NCBI GenBank assembly: GCA_946478235.1
Contig: CAMLBF010000004.1
Location: 1 to 64,000 of the forward strand
Source: an uncultured Bartonella sp.
GTDB lineage: Bacteria > Pseudomonadota > Alphaproteobacteria > Rhizobiales > Rhizobiaceae
Length of the DNA stretch: 64,000 nt
Direction of reading: 5' to 3'
The notes under the pieces were generated by a model. That model did not search any database, was not told the origin of the DNA, and worked only from the letters and a program-made list of their open reading frames with translations. A program made the position numbers and the translations under genes. Position 1 is the first letter of the stretch, and each line of letters begins with the position of its first letter. Positions 50,392 through 61,420 of this stretch are shown here, in pieces.

Positions 50392-51198
50392 ATGGTGCTT
50401 GCTCTTCGATCAATTTTATTTACTGCGGCATTTTATCTGACAACATTGATACAGATGATTATTTATGCGCCGTTCTATTTTTTCCTTCCACGCAAAAAAG
50501 CTTGGATTGTGCCAAAAACATGGGCGCGTGTTACGTTGTTTCTGCAGAAATATATTGCGGGAACAAGTTATGAAATTGAAGGATTGGAAAACCTGCCGAA
50601 AGGTGCATACATTATTGCCCCCAAACACCAATCTGCATGGGAGACCTTCGGTCTAGTTCCATATCTAGATGATCCATCGCTCATCATGAAGCGTGAGCTA
50701 ACGTGGATTCCATTGTTTGGCTGGTATATGTTGAAAACAGGGATAATTCCTATTGATCGTGGATCACCATTAAAAGCAATGAAGGCTGTATTAACCGGCG
50801 CCAAAGAAAAAACAGAACAAGGTCGGCAGATTTTAATATTTCCTGAAGGAACAAGACGCCAACCGGGCGATGAACCGGATTATAAACCTGGTATTATTGC
50901 TATCTATAATGAACTTGGGCTACAAGTTGTACCAATTGCACATAATGCCGGTCTTTATTGGCCTAGGGGTAACTTCCGTCGTTATCCGGGTAAGATACGC
51001 GTTCGTGTTTTGCCACCTGTAGAAGGGGGATTGAACAAACGCGAGTTTTTGCCAAAACTTATTGAAGCAACAGAAACAGCGTGTGATGAACTATTGGTAG
51101 CAGCTTCCCGTGATGCTAACCCGCCAGCAATGCCGCCGAGTGCCGTTAAACGATTGAAGCAACTTGGTATTGATTGGAACGGGCCAACGCGTGATTAA
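50392..51198 (+). CDS. plsC: 1-acyl-sn-glycerol-3-phosphate acyltransferase
   Basis: APKHQSAWETF (HX4D-like acyltransferase box), FPEGTRRQPGDEP. Confidence 0.9.
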   Translation: MVLALRSILFTAAFYLTTLIQMIIYAPFYFFLPRKKAWIVPKTWARVTLFLQKYIAGTSYEIEGLENLPKGAYIIAPKHQSAWETFGLVPYLDDPSLIMKRELTWIPLFGWYMLKTGIIPIDRGSPLKAMKAVLTGAKEKTEQGRQILIFPEGTRRQPGDEPDYKPGIIAIYNELGLQVVPIAHNAGLYWPRGNFRRYPGKIRVRVLPPVEGGLNKREFLPKLIEATETACDELLVAASRDANPPAMPPSAVKRLKQLGIDWNGPTRD

Positions 51199-51270
51199 GA
51201 CGCGTTCTATCAAAAAGAATATTATAGATTTGTATAATCGCCAATTGATACATAGGGAGCTGATAGGCTG

Positions 51271-51945
51271 ATGATAGAGCTCCAAAATGTCAGTGTTGTT
51301 ATCGGGAATCACCGTATTCTCGATGACATCAATCTGCAATTATCTGAACAACGCATTGCTGTTATTGGGGCTAATGGTTCAGGTAAAAGTACATTTGCTA
51401 GGTTATTGAATGGGCTAAGGCTTCCACAATCTGGCAAAGTACTTGTCGATGATTTGGATACATCGAAAGACGGTAAGAATATTCGTCGCAAGGTTGGTTT
51501 TGTTTTCCAAAATCCAGATAATCAGATTGTTATGCCCGTTGTCGAAGAAGACCTCGCTTTTGGTATGAAAAATATCGGTTTGGAAAAAGCGGAAATAATG
51601 CGGCGTATCGATGCTGTTCTAGAGCGCTATGATTTACAAAAAACACGTCAGCAATCAATTCAACAATTAAGTGGTGGGCAAAAGCAGCTTATCGCGATTT
51701 GCGGTGTGCTTGCCATGGAGCCGACGACAATTGTTTTTGATGAACCCACGACGCAACTTGATCTACGCAATAAGCGCAAAATTACCGAAACTATTTTGGG
51801 TTTATCGCAACAGATAATTGTCGTTTCCCATGATTTGGATATGCTTGAAACTTTTGAGCGTATCATTGTATTTGATCATGGTCGGGTTGTATGTGACGAT
51901 ATTCCTCAGAAAGCAATTTCATATTATGTAGATCTGCTGTCATGA
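51271..51945 (+). CDS. bioM: Biotin ECF transporter ATPase BioM
   Basis: [49 protein letters not shown]; next to bioN/bioY. Confidence 0.92.
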   Translation: MIELQNVSVVIGNHRILDDINLQLSEQRIAVIGANGSGKSTFARLLNGLRLPQSGKVLVDDLDTSKDGKNIRRKVGFVFQNPDNQIVMPVVEEDLAFGMKNIGLEKAEIMRRIDAVLERYDLQKTRQQSIQQLSGGQKQLIAICGVLAMEPTTIVFDEPTTQLDLRNKRKITETILGLSQQIIVVSHDLDMLETFERIIVFDHGRVVCDDIPQKAISYYVDLLS

Positions 51946-52556
51946 TAGATTCAACCTACGGAACGTCATTGATTCATCGCTTGTCTGCTGGCGTGAAACT
52001 CTGTGCTGTGTTTTTTATCAGCATTCTATTATTCATGGTTCCGCAACTATGGCTATCGTCTATAACACTTTTGTTGGTTTATTCTGGTTACATCATTGCT
52101 GGTTTTGGTGTTCTTAAGCCACTGAAACAATTAAAAGCAATCTGGTGGCTATTGATTGCTCTGTTCTTCATTCAGGGGTTAACCACAGGTTGGCTTAATG
52201 CCACGATCATATGTGTACGCCTTGCGACACTGGTGCTTCTTGCAGCACTTGTAACTTTGACAACGCCTTTCACAAAAATGATGGATTGCTTTGAAAAGTT
52301 ATTTTCATTCATTCGGTTTTTTGGCGGTAATCCTGCAAAAATATCGTTGGCTTTGTCGCTCACGTTACGATTCATTCCGGTATTTTCTGACCTCATTAAA
52401 GAAGTACGAGATGCTCAGAAAGTAAGAGGTCTAGAAGGAAACTTTTTTGCGTTGATTATGCCGGTGTTAATTCGTAGTTTGAAAATACAGGATGATGTCG
52501 CAGCAGCTATCGAAGCGAGAAGTTATGATCCTGATAAACATTTCAACAAAATTTAA
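51942..52556 (+). CDS. bioN: Biotin ECF transporter T-component BioN
   Basis: CbiQ/EcfT family; DAQKVRGLE and [10 protein letters not shown] signatures. Confidence 0.9.
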   Translation: MIDSTYGTSLIHRLSAGVKLCAVFFISILLFMVPQLWLSSITLLLVYSGYIIAGFGVLKPLKQLKAIWWLLIALFFIQGLTTGWLNATIICVRLATLVLLAALVTLTTPFTKMMDCFEKLFSFIRFFGGNPAKISLALSLTLRFIPVFSDLIKEVRDAQKVRGLEGNFFALIMPVLIRSLKIQDDVAAAIEARSYDPDKHFNKI

Positions 52557-52572
52557 TTAAAATGGGGACATT

Positions 52573-53118
52573 ATGACTATCCGAGATATAGTATCGGTTG
52601 CGTTATTTGCTGCCTTTACAGCTGCATTGGGATTTATCCCGGCTATTCCACTGCCCATTATTCCTGTGCCGATAACGGCGCAGCTTTTGGGGGTTATCCT
52701 AGCTGGCGCGGTGTTAGGAGCCAAGCGCGGCTTTTTATCGATGTTATTTTTTCTTATTCTGGTAGCGGCTGGATTACCAATTTTATCAGGTGGACGTGGC
52801 GGTATTGCTGCCTTTTTCGCACCCTCTTCTGGCTATCTTATCGGATTTCCATTTACCGCCTGCGTGATCGGGTATTTCTATTCCTTCTGTCGGGAAAAAC
52901 TGGTTTTCTGGAAAGAAATAGCAATCATGGCGATTGCTGTGTTTGGTATTGATCATGTTCTTGGTATCGTCTGGCTTGTTTGCGTGACAGGTCTAGATTT
53001 TACCAAAGCACTTATTGGGGATGTCGTTTTTATACCGGGCGATCTGGTTAAAATTGTTATCGCCTATTTTATTGTTAGCCGTCTGCGCCAGGCTTTACCG
53101 GATTTTATGGATAAATAG
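52573..53118 (+). CDS. bioY: Biotin transporter S-component BioY
   Basis: PIPIIPVPITAQLLGVILAGAVLGAKRGFLS, GGRGGIAAFFAPSSGYLIGFP. Confidence 0.95.
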   Translation: MTIRDIVSVALFAAFTAALGFIPAIPLPIIPVPITAQLLGVILAGAVLGAKRGFLSMLFFLILVAAGLPILSGGRGGIAAFFAPSSGYLIGFPFTACVIGYFYSFCREKLVFWKEIAIMAIAVFGIDHVLGIVWLVCVTGLDFTKALIGDVVFIPGDLVKIVIAYFIVSRLRQALPDFMDK

Positions 53119-53124
53119 AATATA

Positions 53125-53153
53125 AATAAAAAAGCGGGTCCAAGACCCGCTTT
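53125..53153 (-). terminator. Terminator between convergent bioY and usp (T-tract on minus strand)
   Basis: AAAGCGGGTC-caa-GACCCGCTTT; T-rich flank on minus strand. Confidence 0.85.
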
Positions 53154-53174
53154 AAAAAGAAAGAGATAATCTTG

Positions 53175-53624
53175 TTATTTAATGACCATAACTGGGCGTT
53201 CACTCATTGCTATAACTTCAGATGCCTGACTTCCGAGAATGAGGCGATTAACGCCGCGTCTGCCATGTGAGGCAATGATAATAAGGTCTGCATTATGTTC
53301 ATTTGCAGCATCAACAATGCCAGCTGCAGCAAGCTGATTTTCAGCGTGAATGCCTTTTGCTTTAATTCCCAATTTTTCAGCTTTATTGAGTGCGCCTTCA
53401 AGAATTTTGCGAGCGCCATCTTCCATTTCTTTACGAAACTCGTCAAACGCACCTGGACTTGAAGCCCATTCAGCGCCAACAACAATGCCATAAGATGGCA
53501 TCAAACTTGTCACAGTTACAACAAACAGTTCACCACCGGTTTTTTTTGCAAGTTCAACGGCGGCATCAACACCACGGTCTGCTAATTCCGATCCATCAGT
53601 TGCAACAAGAATTCTCTCATACAT
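53175..53624 (-). CDS. Universal stress protein family
   Basis: ILVATDGSELADRGVDAAVELAKK, IIIASHGRRGVNRLILGSQASEVI. Confidence 0.93.
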   Translation of the reverse strand: MYERILVATDGSELADRGVDAAVELAKKTGGELFVVTVTSLMPSYGIVVGAEWASSPGAFDEFRKEMEDGARKILEGALNKAEKLGIKAKGIHAENQLAAAGIVDAANEHNADLIIIASHGRRGVNRLILGSQASEVIAMSERPVMVIK

Positions 53625-53979
53625 AATAGTTTCCTTCCCTCTTCAATTCGATAATCTATTATATCTAACAGATAGAATTGTTAATCCCGACATCAACGCC
53701 GTGAAGTCTATGTAAATTATAACATATTTTGTTGTTGGCTGGCACTATATATCTTAATGAAAATAACCAGATTAATGATCATAACTTTTTATGATTATGG
53801 GATATGGTATCAATGTTCTTGAACGTCTATTTTTACGTCAGCGTGTTTTTGAATTTGGTTTATAAAAAACAATCTCAGTCATATTTTTTCTCAAAAATTC
53901 AGGAAAGTTTTGATTTATGATAAGACTGGTTTAAATAAGATCAGTTTTGATTGAATGAATTCCTTTTGGATCGTAAGAA

Positions 53980-55065
53980 ATGCGTAATTTGGTAAGCTCT
54001 ATAGCTATTTTATTGACCATATTGTTTGTGACAACTGTTGCTCATGCTAATCCATACATCGTCGTTGATGTTACGAATGGTCGAGTTTTAAATCATAAAG
54101 AAGCTTTTGACCGTTGGTATCCTGCATCCTTGACAAAATTGATGACTGCGTATGTGACATTTCGTGCGTTACGTAGTGGGCAAGTTACATTGGATACACG
54201 TGTCACAATTAGTGCTGCCGCATCCAAATTGCCACCAAGTCATTCCGGTTATAAGCCAGGCTCAGTTCTTGATCTAAATACAGCTTTATCAATTACCTTG
54301 GTTAAATCCACCAACGACCTTGCAACAGCAATCGCTGAAACTGTCGGAGGTTCAGAACAAGCATTTGTGCAACGTATGAATGCCGAGGCACAAAGGTTAG
54401 GTATGTTCGGCACACATTTTGCCAATGCAAATGGTTTGCCAAATCCTGATAATTATTCTACCGCGCGCGATCTTGCTGTTCTTGCTACACAAATTCGTCG
54501 AGAATTTCCTGAATATGCGCATTATTTCTCTATTCCTGCGATAGATTTTGGTGGCGGACGGAAAATAGAGCAGAATTCAAATAATCTAATCGGTCGTTTT
54601 GCCGGTGCCGATGGTATGAAAACAGGTTTTATCTGTGCTTCTGGTTTTAATCTTGTTTCTTCGGCTACGCGCAAAGGTCGTACAATTATAGCTGTCGTTT
54701 TAGGCGCAGATCGTATCGATCAACGTGAAGCATTGTCTGCAAAGCTTTTAAATGATGGTTTTTCCAATCAGGGTACATCACAAACAACTTTGGCAACTTT
54801 ACAGCCATATGGTACCAAGCTTAACCAGATAACAGATATTCAGGATAAAATCTGTAATGACGAGGCATGGAAAATTCGTATGCAACATCGGGACGCTAAA
54901 GGTAAAACAATATTCGATTCACCTTATATGACAGCGCAACCAGCTCAAATCCAAGCTATGCCAGTACGCCTGATTTCAGCACCGGCACCAACAAAACCAG
55001 GAGAAATACCGGCTTGGAAAATTCCGGTACCGACACCACGTCCAGCATATGAGAACGCTCAATGA
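53980..55065 (+). CDS. D-alanyl-D-alanine carboxypeptidase (serine type, PBP5/6-like)
   Basis: [14 protein letters not shown] (SxxK), [12 protein letters not shown] (SxN), [14 protein letters not shown] (KTG). Confidence 0.92.
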   Translation: MRNLVSSIAILLTILFVTTVAHANPYIVVDVTNGRVLNHKEAFDRWYPASLTKLMTAYVTFRALRSGQVTLDTRVTISAAASKLPPSHSGYKPGSVLDLNTALSITLVKSTNDLATAIAETVGGSEQAFVQRMNAEAQRLGMFGTHFANANGLPNPDNYSTARDLAVLATQIRREFPEYAHYFSIPAIDFGGGRKIEQNSNNLIGRFAGADGMKTGFICASGFNLVSSATRKGRTIIAVVLGADRIDQREALSAKLLNDGFSNQGTSQTTLATLQPYGTKLNQITDIQDKICNDEAWKIRMQHRDAKGKTIFDSPYMTAQPAQIQAMPVRLISAPAPTKPGEIPAWKIPVPTPRPAYENAQ

Positions 55066-56156
55066 TTAATACTCATCGACGTATTCCTGTCACCGTTATA
55101 ACCGGTTTTTTAGGATCAGGTAAAACTACATTATTAAATCGTATCCTCAAAGAACCTACATTGAAGGATACGGCGGTTATTGTTAATGAATTTGGTGAAG
55201 TTGGTATAGATCATCTTCTTGTTGAGCAAGCGGATGATGGCGTTATAGAATTATCTAATGGCTGTCTTTGTTGTACGATGCGTGGCCAATTGATTGATAG
55301 TTTGGCCAGTCTTATTGATCGTTTACAAACAGGGCGTATTGCGAAGCTTAGTCGTGTTATCATTGAAACAACAGGTCTTGCTGATCCAGCACCTATTCTG
55401 CAGGCTATTATAGGGCATCCTGCCATGTTGCAGTCTTTTGCAATCGACGGTGTTATTACAACCGTGGATGCAGTTAATGGTTATGATACGCTCGTAAAGC
55501 AAAAAGAAGCCCGAAAACAGGTTGCCTTTGCCGACAAGATTATTTTGACAAAAACAGATCTTGTAACCGATGACGATAAATTGGCATCGCTTGTTGATGA
55601 CTTAAAGTCGCTTAATGCAACGGCAACGATTATTTCCTCTCATGATCCGATGTATCAGCCCTTAGAGCTAGTAGATATTGGTGTATTTGATTTGGATAGC
55701 AAAACAGACACTGTCAAAAATTGGCTTTCCAGTGAAGTTGACGTGCATCATCACCACCATCATCATGATGTTAACCGGCATAGTGATACAATACGTGCGT
55801 TTGCTTTAACGCATGACGAACCAATACCCTATTCGGCATTGGATGCTTTTATCGAACTTTTTTGCGCAACACATGGTAACAAGATACTGCGCATGAAAGG
55901 TATTGTCTGTTTGGCGGAAGATCCATCACATCCTATCATTATTCATGGCGTGCAAACTCTATTCCATCCACCTATAAGGTTGAAAGAATGGCCGGATATA
56001 AGCCATGAAACGCGGCTGGTTATCATTACTGATGGTTTGGAAGAGACATTGGTAAGAGAAATGTTCAATGCATTTTTAAGTAAGCCCGCTATCGATACCG
56101 CTGATCGTTTGGCACTTACAGAAAATCCATTGGCAATTCCGGGTTTCAAATTTTGA
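55062..56156 (+). CDS. CobW/ZNG1-like GTPase, putative zinc metallochaperone
   Basis: Walker [23 protein letters not shown] metal motif, HHHHHHHD loop. Confidence 0.92.
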   Translation: MINTHRRIPVTVITGFLGSGKTTLLNRILKEPTLKDTAVIVNEFGEVGIDHLLVEQADDGVIELSNGCLCCTMRGQLIDSLASLIDRLQTGRIAKLSRVIIETTGLADPAPILQAIIGHPAMLQSFAIDGVITTVDAVNGYDTLVKQKEARKQVAFADKIILTKTDLVTDDDKLASLVDDLKSLNATATIISSHDPMYQPLELVDIGVFDLDSKTDTVKNWLSSEVDVHHHHHHHDVNRHSDTIRAFALTHDEPIPYSALDAFIELFCATHGNKILRMKGIVCLAEDPSHPIIIHGVQTLFHPPIRLKEWPDISHETRLVIITDGLEETLVREMFNAFLSKPAIDTADRLALTENPLAIPGFKF

Positions 56157-56222
56157 TATCGTATTGATCGGATATTTCATCATCATATTGGATAACACGG
56201 TTATAGTATTATCCACACATGG

Positions 56223-56474
56223 TTATGATATCGATAAGTGACAAATTCCGTCATCAAACCACTTGGCAAAGAGGAAGTGATTTTGTTGGCAGTAATGCGC
56301 TAAATCCAATGGTGCCAAAGGATCATCGCTCAATATAATGAGGCTGGTATTGGCCGGTAATTCAGCTTTCTTTTTCTGTGCTTTTAATAAGACGAGTGGG
56401 CATCGCAGCCCACGCAGATCATATAAAAACGTATCTTTAGTCACCAAATACTTTCCAAAACGGCTTTTTGTCAT
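56223..56474 (-). CDS. TusA/SirA-like sulfurtransferase family protein (start uncertain: 56474 ATG or 56444 GTG)
   Basis: YDLRGLRCPLVLLKAQKK (CPxP-like motif, here CPLV) and SDDPLAPLDLAHYCQQNH. Confidence 0.75.
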   Translation of the reverse strand: MTKSRFGKYLVTKDTFLYDLRGLRCPLVLLKAQKKKAELPANTSLIILSDDPLAPLDLAHYCQQNHFLFAKWFDDGICHLSIS

Positions 56475-57636
56475 TTTTAACGTCAGGCGTTGTATTTTCA
56501 ACAGTGACGGGCGCGCCACTTGTTTGTGCTTCTTCTTCAGCTAAAGACTGCCCAGTTGGTGTTTTTTGTTTGGCTTTTGCTGTATTCGCAGCCACATCGC
56601 TATTTGTAGAAGCTTTCGTAACAGCGGACTTTTCTGGTGTGATATCCGGTGCACCCGGTTTCTCACTTGAAGCTGGAGTTAGTGAGGGAGGTTCACGCGA
56701 TACTTTTGCTCCAGCAGCTCTTTTACGACTCCAATCAGCAACAAGGGATGCTTCTTGAACACCCTGAATAGTTGGTGATGGGGCTTTCATTTTTTTCTCT
56801 GTTGCTGAAGAGAAGGATTCATCATATTTTTTCTGATAGGAAGCGAACGCTGTTTGCATTGAGGGACTAGTAGACGCTGCAGGACAAGCGCCGGCAGGCG
56901 ATAATGTTTTCCCGTTTGTATCGCGATTGAAAACGTACCGTTTTTCACAAACATCTACTTTAGGGGGAACACGTGTGACTTCAAAAATATCATATCCCTC
57001 TTTCAACATTGTCCAGAACTTATAATTGGGATCATTGTGATAACGCGCCATATTAGCTGCGGTCATGCGGAACGGAAAAGCCTGCAATTGAAATTCGCGT
57101 TGACCACCCTTGAAAGAATCCCTACCAAAAGCATAGATTTGAGCAATATTTTCATCACTCATTGAATAGCAACCCGATGAAGAACAGGCGCCATGTACCA
57201 TAAGATGCTGTCCTGTTCGGCCATTAACCTGATCATAGGCATTAGGGAAGCCAATGTTAAAAGCAAGATAATAGTTGGAATTCGGGTTCATTTGGCTTGG
57301 GCGAATGGTATAGAAACCTTCTGGTGCCTGCCTATCACCTTCCATATATTTAGGGCCAAGTTTGCCTGACCATTTGCAAATATCGTATGACGCTATAAGA
57401 TCATATTTACCGCTGCGGGTTTGTTTCCAGATTTCAACAACGCTTTCTTCTTTAAAAACACGCACAAGAATGGGCGAATATTTTTCCATATTTTTCGCAA
57501 CCATCTTGTCTTGTAATTTTTTTGGCAATTCTTGCGTAGCTTTGCCAATTTGTGGCAAAGTTGCTGTTTCCTGACAACCACTTATAAAGGTTGTGGTAAC
57601 AAGGAAAGAAGCCATAAGCGCGGTACTTAATTTCAT
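56437..57636 (-). CDS. YafK-like L,D-transpeptidase family lipoprotein
   Basis: Lipobox ISGC; PEGFYTIRP, LMVHGACSSSGCYSMSDE catalytic HxnSxGCxR-like motif; Pro/Ala/Lys-rich tail. Confidence 0.87.
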   Translation of the reverse strand: MKLSTALMASFLVTTTFISGCQETATLPQIGKATQELPKKLQDKMVAKNMEKYSPILVRVFKEESVVEIWKQTRSGKYDLIASYDICKWSGKLGPKYMEGDRQAPEGFYTIRPSQMNPNSNYYLAFNIGFPNAYDQVNGRTGQHLMVHGACSSSGCYSMSDENIAQIYAFGRDSFKGGQREFQLQAFPFRMTAANMARYHNDPNYKFWTMLKEGYDIFEVTRVPPKVDVCEKRYVFNRDTNGKTLSPAGACPAASTSPSMQTAFASYQKKYDESFSSATEKKMKAPSPTIQGVQEASLVADWSRKRAAGAKVSREPPSLTPASSEKPGAPDITPEKSAVTKASTNSDVAANTAKAKQKTPTGQSLAEEEAQTSGAPVTVENTTPDVKNDKKPFWKVFGD

Positions 57637-57813
57637 TCATAATGCTCCGATAAACGGCAATTAATTGAATTATAACCCCAAATTTGGAAAATTTTATAAC
57701 CACCCAAAACAATAAATATTATAGTTAATAATATCATACCGTAAAAAAGATTAAACTTCTCCTAAAGTGAATAATCACCGTCATGGTTTTACCGTTGTTA
57801 ACTTATAGCAACG

Positions 57814-58476
57814 TTATTTATTAGCCAAAAGAGACGCCCCATCAACTTGAAAGATCTTGGTGGCTTTGACCTCGGCATCTTCAATCGCTGTTGACGTGGC
57901 AATGTGATAACATGCTTTTTCTACCATTTTATCATGTGGCACATAGGCTCGACCCGGATCTCCAGCTAGTATCTTTGCTCCTTGCTGTGATAATTTATAA
58001 AACCACTCCATTATGGTTTCAGCCATCGCTTTTTCGTAAAAAATATCACCGGCAAGAACAACGTCCCATAAATTGTCGCTATCAACAATGTTATTTCCTA
58101 AGGTTTCAATGATAACGTTGTTTAAAGCTGCATTAAGTTTAACGGCTTCAATGGCTAATGGATCTATGTCATTTGCAATGACTGAATGAGCACCAGCTTT
58201 TTTTGCTGCAATGGCCACAAGTCCAGAACCTGAGGCGAAATCCAATACATTTTTTCCCAGTACCTCATGAGGGTTTTCTAAAATATAGCGAGCAAGACCT
58301 TCGCCTCCAGCCCATGGAAATGCCCAAAAAGGGGGTGCCATGCCCAGCAAGTCCATTTCATCTTGGGTTTTATGCCAAAGTTCATGCACCTCGTTGGTTT
58401 GATAGAGTTTTATATCAGTAAGATTGAGGCATGATTTGGGGCTGGTATTTGCAAGGATAAACTCTTTTGGATTCAT
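57814..58476 (-). CDS. Class I SAM methyltransferase, EtfB-lysine-methyltransferase-like
   Basis: PFWAFPWAGGEGLARYIL, VLDFASGSGLVAIAAKKAGA, VIANDIDPLA, VLAGDIFYEK. Start trimmed to MNPKEF. Confidence 0.82.
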   Translation of the reverse strand: MNPKEFILANTSPKSCLNLTDIKLYQTNEVHELWHKTQDEMDLLGMAPPFWAFPWAGGEGLARYILENPHEVLGKNVLDFASGSGLVAIAAKKAGAHSVIANDIDPLAIEAVKLNAALNNVIIETLGNNIVDSDNLWDVVLAGDIFYEKAMAETIMEWFYKLSQQGAKILAGDPGRAYVPHDKMVEKACYHIATSTAIEDAEVKATKIFQVDGASLLANK

Positions 58477-58901
58477 AGAGTTGCTGGATTTAGGCCGCCC
58501 ATTCGGCAAACTTCAATCCATGCCGCTTCTGAAACTGGTTGCACTGATAACCGCATAGATGTCACGAGTGACATGTTTTGCAAATCAGGATTAGCTTTTA
58601 CATCTTTTAAAGTTACCGGTTTTGGCATGTCGCAGATCGCACGAATGTCTACACATTCCCATCTTGGGTCATCAGTCGTTGTGTCATGATGGGCAAGTGC
58701 ACAAACTTCAACAATACCTACAATTTCCAAACCTTCATTTGAATGATAAAAAAAGCCTTTATCATGAAGTTTCATAGCACGCATATTATTGCGTGCCTGG
58801 TAATTGCGTACGCCATCCCATTGCTCTCCTTCATCGCCTTTGGCTTTTTGCATTTGCCATGACCATTTGAAGGGTTCAGATTTAAATAGCCAATATGCCA
58901 T
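58473..58901 (-). CDS. EVE domain-containing protein
   Basis: MAYWLFKSEPFKWSW, WDGVRNYQARNNMRAMKLHDKGFFYHS. Start trimmed to MAYWLF. Confidence 0.9.
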   Translation of the reverse strand: MAYWLFKSEPFKWSWQMQKAKGDEGEQWDGVRNYQARNNMRAMKLHDKGFFYHSNEGLEIVGIVEVCALAHHDTTTDDPRWECVDIRAICDMPKPVTLKDVKANPDLQNMSLVTSMRLSVQPVSEAAWIEVCRMGGLNPATL

Positions 58902-58905
58902 GTCT

Positions 58906-59196
58906 TTACACCGCATCAGGATTGTTAACGACCCAATTCCAAGGACGTATTTCAATATCAGCGAAAAGTCCGGCTTTTGCGTATGGGTCGTTTGCCGCAG
59001 CACGTTCAACTTCTTCTTTTGACTGCGCTTCCACAACCATCATTGTTCCATTAGGTTTGCCATCTTCATTCAAAAACGGTCCGGCAAATTTCAGTTTGTT
59101 TCCAAGGCTTTTCAAATATTCAAGATGCGTCGGCCGTGTATCAATCCGTAATTGGCTGTGGTCTTTTTTGTCATTTCTTATAACAGCATATAGCAT
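58906..59196 (-). CDS. YciI family protein
   Basis: RPTHLEYLKSLGNKLKFAGPFLNEDGKPNGTMMVVEA, NDPYAKAGLFADIEIRPW. Confidence 0.9.
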   Translation of the reverse strand: MLYAVIRNDKKDHSQLRIDTRPTHLEYLKSLGNKLKFAGPFLNEDGKPNGTMMVVEAQSKEEVERAAANDPYAKAGLFADIEIRPWNWVVNNPDAV

Positions 59197-59199
59197 TGA

Positions 59200-60186
59200 T
59201 TAATCCTCTGATTTTAAGGGTCTCGTAATGAGCGCTGTAACAGCTTGATCAATTGTCAGGCTTCCGTCAAGTAAATGTGCGACGGCATCGATAATAGGAG
59301 CATCAATTTTTTTCTGATGAAAAAGTTGGGCAGCAATTGGTGCTGTCGCTACACCCTCTGCCAATTTCAGGCCAGTTGTTGGTTTGCTGGCTCCCATAGC
59401 AAAGCCATAGGAAAAATTACGTGATTGTGGTGATGAACACGTCAAAATGAGGTCACCTAATACAGATAAACCCGACATGGTTTCGGTTTTAGCACCCATG
59501 GCTTTACCTATGCGTCTTAATTCAGCAAAACCACGCGTGACAAGAGCAGCTTGGGCACTAGCCCCCAACCCCCTTCCACAGGCGGCACCTGCGGCAAGTG
59601 CCAAGACATTTTTGAGTGCCCCTCCCAATTCAACGCCCATTAAGTCATCGCTTGAATAACAACGAAAAACAGTACCAGAAAGAATTTTGGAAATTTGATG
59701 TGCCAATCCGAGGTTGCGGGCAGCAATTGTTACCGCTGTGGGCAAACCACGCGCAACGTCTTGGGCAAAGCTTGGTCCTGATAAAGCTGCAATGGCGTGA
59801 TTTGGCAAAATATCTTCAGCAATGTCAGACATAAAACGTCCAGTCTTTTGCTCAATTCCTTTTGCACACAATACAAGAGGAGCGTTTTTCGGTATATAAC
59901 TAGCAAAGTCGCTAAGAGCCGTGCTGAAAGATTGCGCTGGTATAACACAAAGAACCAGATCAGCATTGTCTAGTGCTTGAGCAGGGTTTGTTGTTGCTTT
60001 GATATCCTTGGGCAATACAATATCAGGCAGATATTGTTCATTTGTGTGATGGTTGTTGATAGCATCAATAATGTTTTGGTTGCGGCCAAAAAGAGTAACA
60101 TCATGTCCTAGCTGACAAGACATTACTGACAGCGCAGTTCCCCATGCACCGCTTCCCATGACAGCAATTTTTCTTTTTGACATCAT
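59200..60186 (-). CDS. gpsA: NAD(P)H-dependent glycerol-3-phosphate dehydrogenase
   Basis: [50 protein letters not shown]. Confidence 0.95.
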   Translation of the reverse strand: MMSKRKIAVMGSGAWGTALSVMSCQLGHDVTLFGRNQNIIDAINNHHTNEQYLPDIVLPKDIKATTNPAQALDNADLVLCVIPAQSFSTALSDFASYIPKNAPLVLCAKGIEQKTGRFMSDIAEDILPNHAIAALSGPSFAQDVARGLPTAVTIAARNLGLAHQISKILSGTVFRCYSSDDLMGVELGGALKNVLALAAGAACGRGLGASAQAALVTRGFAELRRIGKAMGAKTETMSGLSVLGDLILTCSSPQSRNFSYGFAMGASKPTTGLKLAEGVATAPIAAQLFHQKKIDAPIIDAVAHLLDGSLTIDQAVTALITRPLKSED

Positions 60187-61262
60187 TACGCCTTTGCTCC
60201 TCTGCGTCCGGCACCAATTAACGGCGCTGATTTTTCATCCAGTGGCCAACGTGAACGTGGCGCTATGTCAAGTGACGATGTCTCGCCTTGTAAAAAATGC
60301 TCTAATCCCGCATATGCAATCATTGCTGCATTATCTGTACATAGCGACATTGGAGGAGCAATAAATGCAAACTCGTGTATATCGCATAATTTTTGTAGTT
60401 CACTACGGATAGCTTGATTAGCGGCAACACCACCAGCGACCACCAGTGCGGCTTTAGCATCTGGATAAAGTTGTTTGAAAAGACCTAGGCTTCGTTCAAT
60501 TCTGTCACTCAAAGTGTCTGTAACGGCCAATTGGAATGCGGCTGCAATATCTGCAATATCTTGCTCGGTTAAAGGTTGCATTTCTATAGCAGCTTGCCTG
60601 ACAGCAGTTTTGAGACCAGAAAAGGAAAAATCTAACCGTTTTTCACCTTTTAATGGACGAGGTAATTCAATTCGATGGCTATTACCAGAGCGGGCCAATT
60701 TTTCTATAGCTGGTCCACCTGGATACGGTAATCCTAATAATTTAGCTGTTTTATCAAATGCTTCACCAAGGGCGTCATCTATTGTTGTGCCTAAGCGCTG
60801 ATAATCGCCAAGTCCTTTCACCAAAACAACTTGTGTGTGACCACCAGATACCAGCAATAATAGATATGGGTAGGAAAGATTGTTTGTGAGTTTTGCTGTT
60901 AATGCGTGACCTTCCAAATGGTTTACTGCGATAAATGGTTTGTCTGCTGCTAATGCCAAAGCTTTCGCGGTCATTAAACCAACAAGAAGTCCCCCAACCA
61001 ATCCCGGACCACCAGTAGCAGCAATAGCATCAATATGGTGAAGTTTTGTGTTTGCCTCATCAAGCGCCTGTTTGACAAGTCCGTCAAGGATTTCAACATG
61101 AGCACGAGCTGCAATTTCCGGAACGACACCGCCATAGGGGACGTGATCTTCAATTTGACTCCATATTACATTGGACAGGATTTTTATCTTACCATTTTCA
61201 TCCCGTTCAACGATAGCAGCGGCAGTTTCGTCGCAACTTGTTTCTATTCCCAAAACGCGCAT
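60186..61262 (-). CDS. tsaD: tRNA threonylcarbamoyladenosine synthase subunit TsaD
   Basis: [50 protein letters not shown]. Confidence 0.95.
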   Translation of the reverse strand: MRVLGIETSCDETAAAIVERDENGKIKILSNVIWSQIEDHVPYGGVVPEIAARAHVEILDGLVKQALDEANTKLHHIDAIAATGGPGLVGGLLVGLMTAKALALAADKPFIAVNHLEGHALTAKLTNNLSYPYLLLLVSGGHTQVVLVKGLGDYQRLGTTIDDALGEAFDKTAKLLGLPYPGGPAIEKLARSGNSHRIELPRPLKGEKRLDFSFSGLKTAVRQAAIEMQPLTEQDIADIAAAFQLAVTDTLSDRIERSLGLFKQLYPDAKAALVVAGGVAANQAIRSELQKLCDIHEFAFIAPPMSLCTDNAAMIAYAGLEHFLQGETSSLDIAPRSRWPLDEKSAPLIGAGRRGAKA

Positions 61263-61420
61263 GTCACGCAAGATCCCTTATTTGTCAAATGTCTCTTTTT
61301 CGGTATCATGTAAAGATCGACTTGCAAACCAATTCTGTAAAATAGATTGTGGTTGTGGCGAAGGTTAGGTGATAATGAATAAATTAATTTCAATATAGCG
61401 ATAAGCGGAGTTCTAACGGT

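Noticed and set aside
55744-55770. Poly-histidine run as a cloning tag or assembly artefact
   Set aside because: His-rich loops are a normal feature of CobW/ZNG1-type zinc GTPases and the run is embedded in frame in the middle of the protein.
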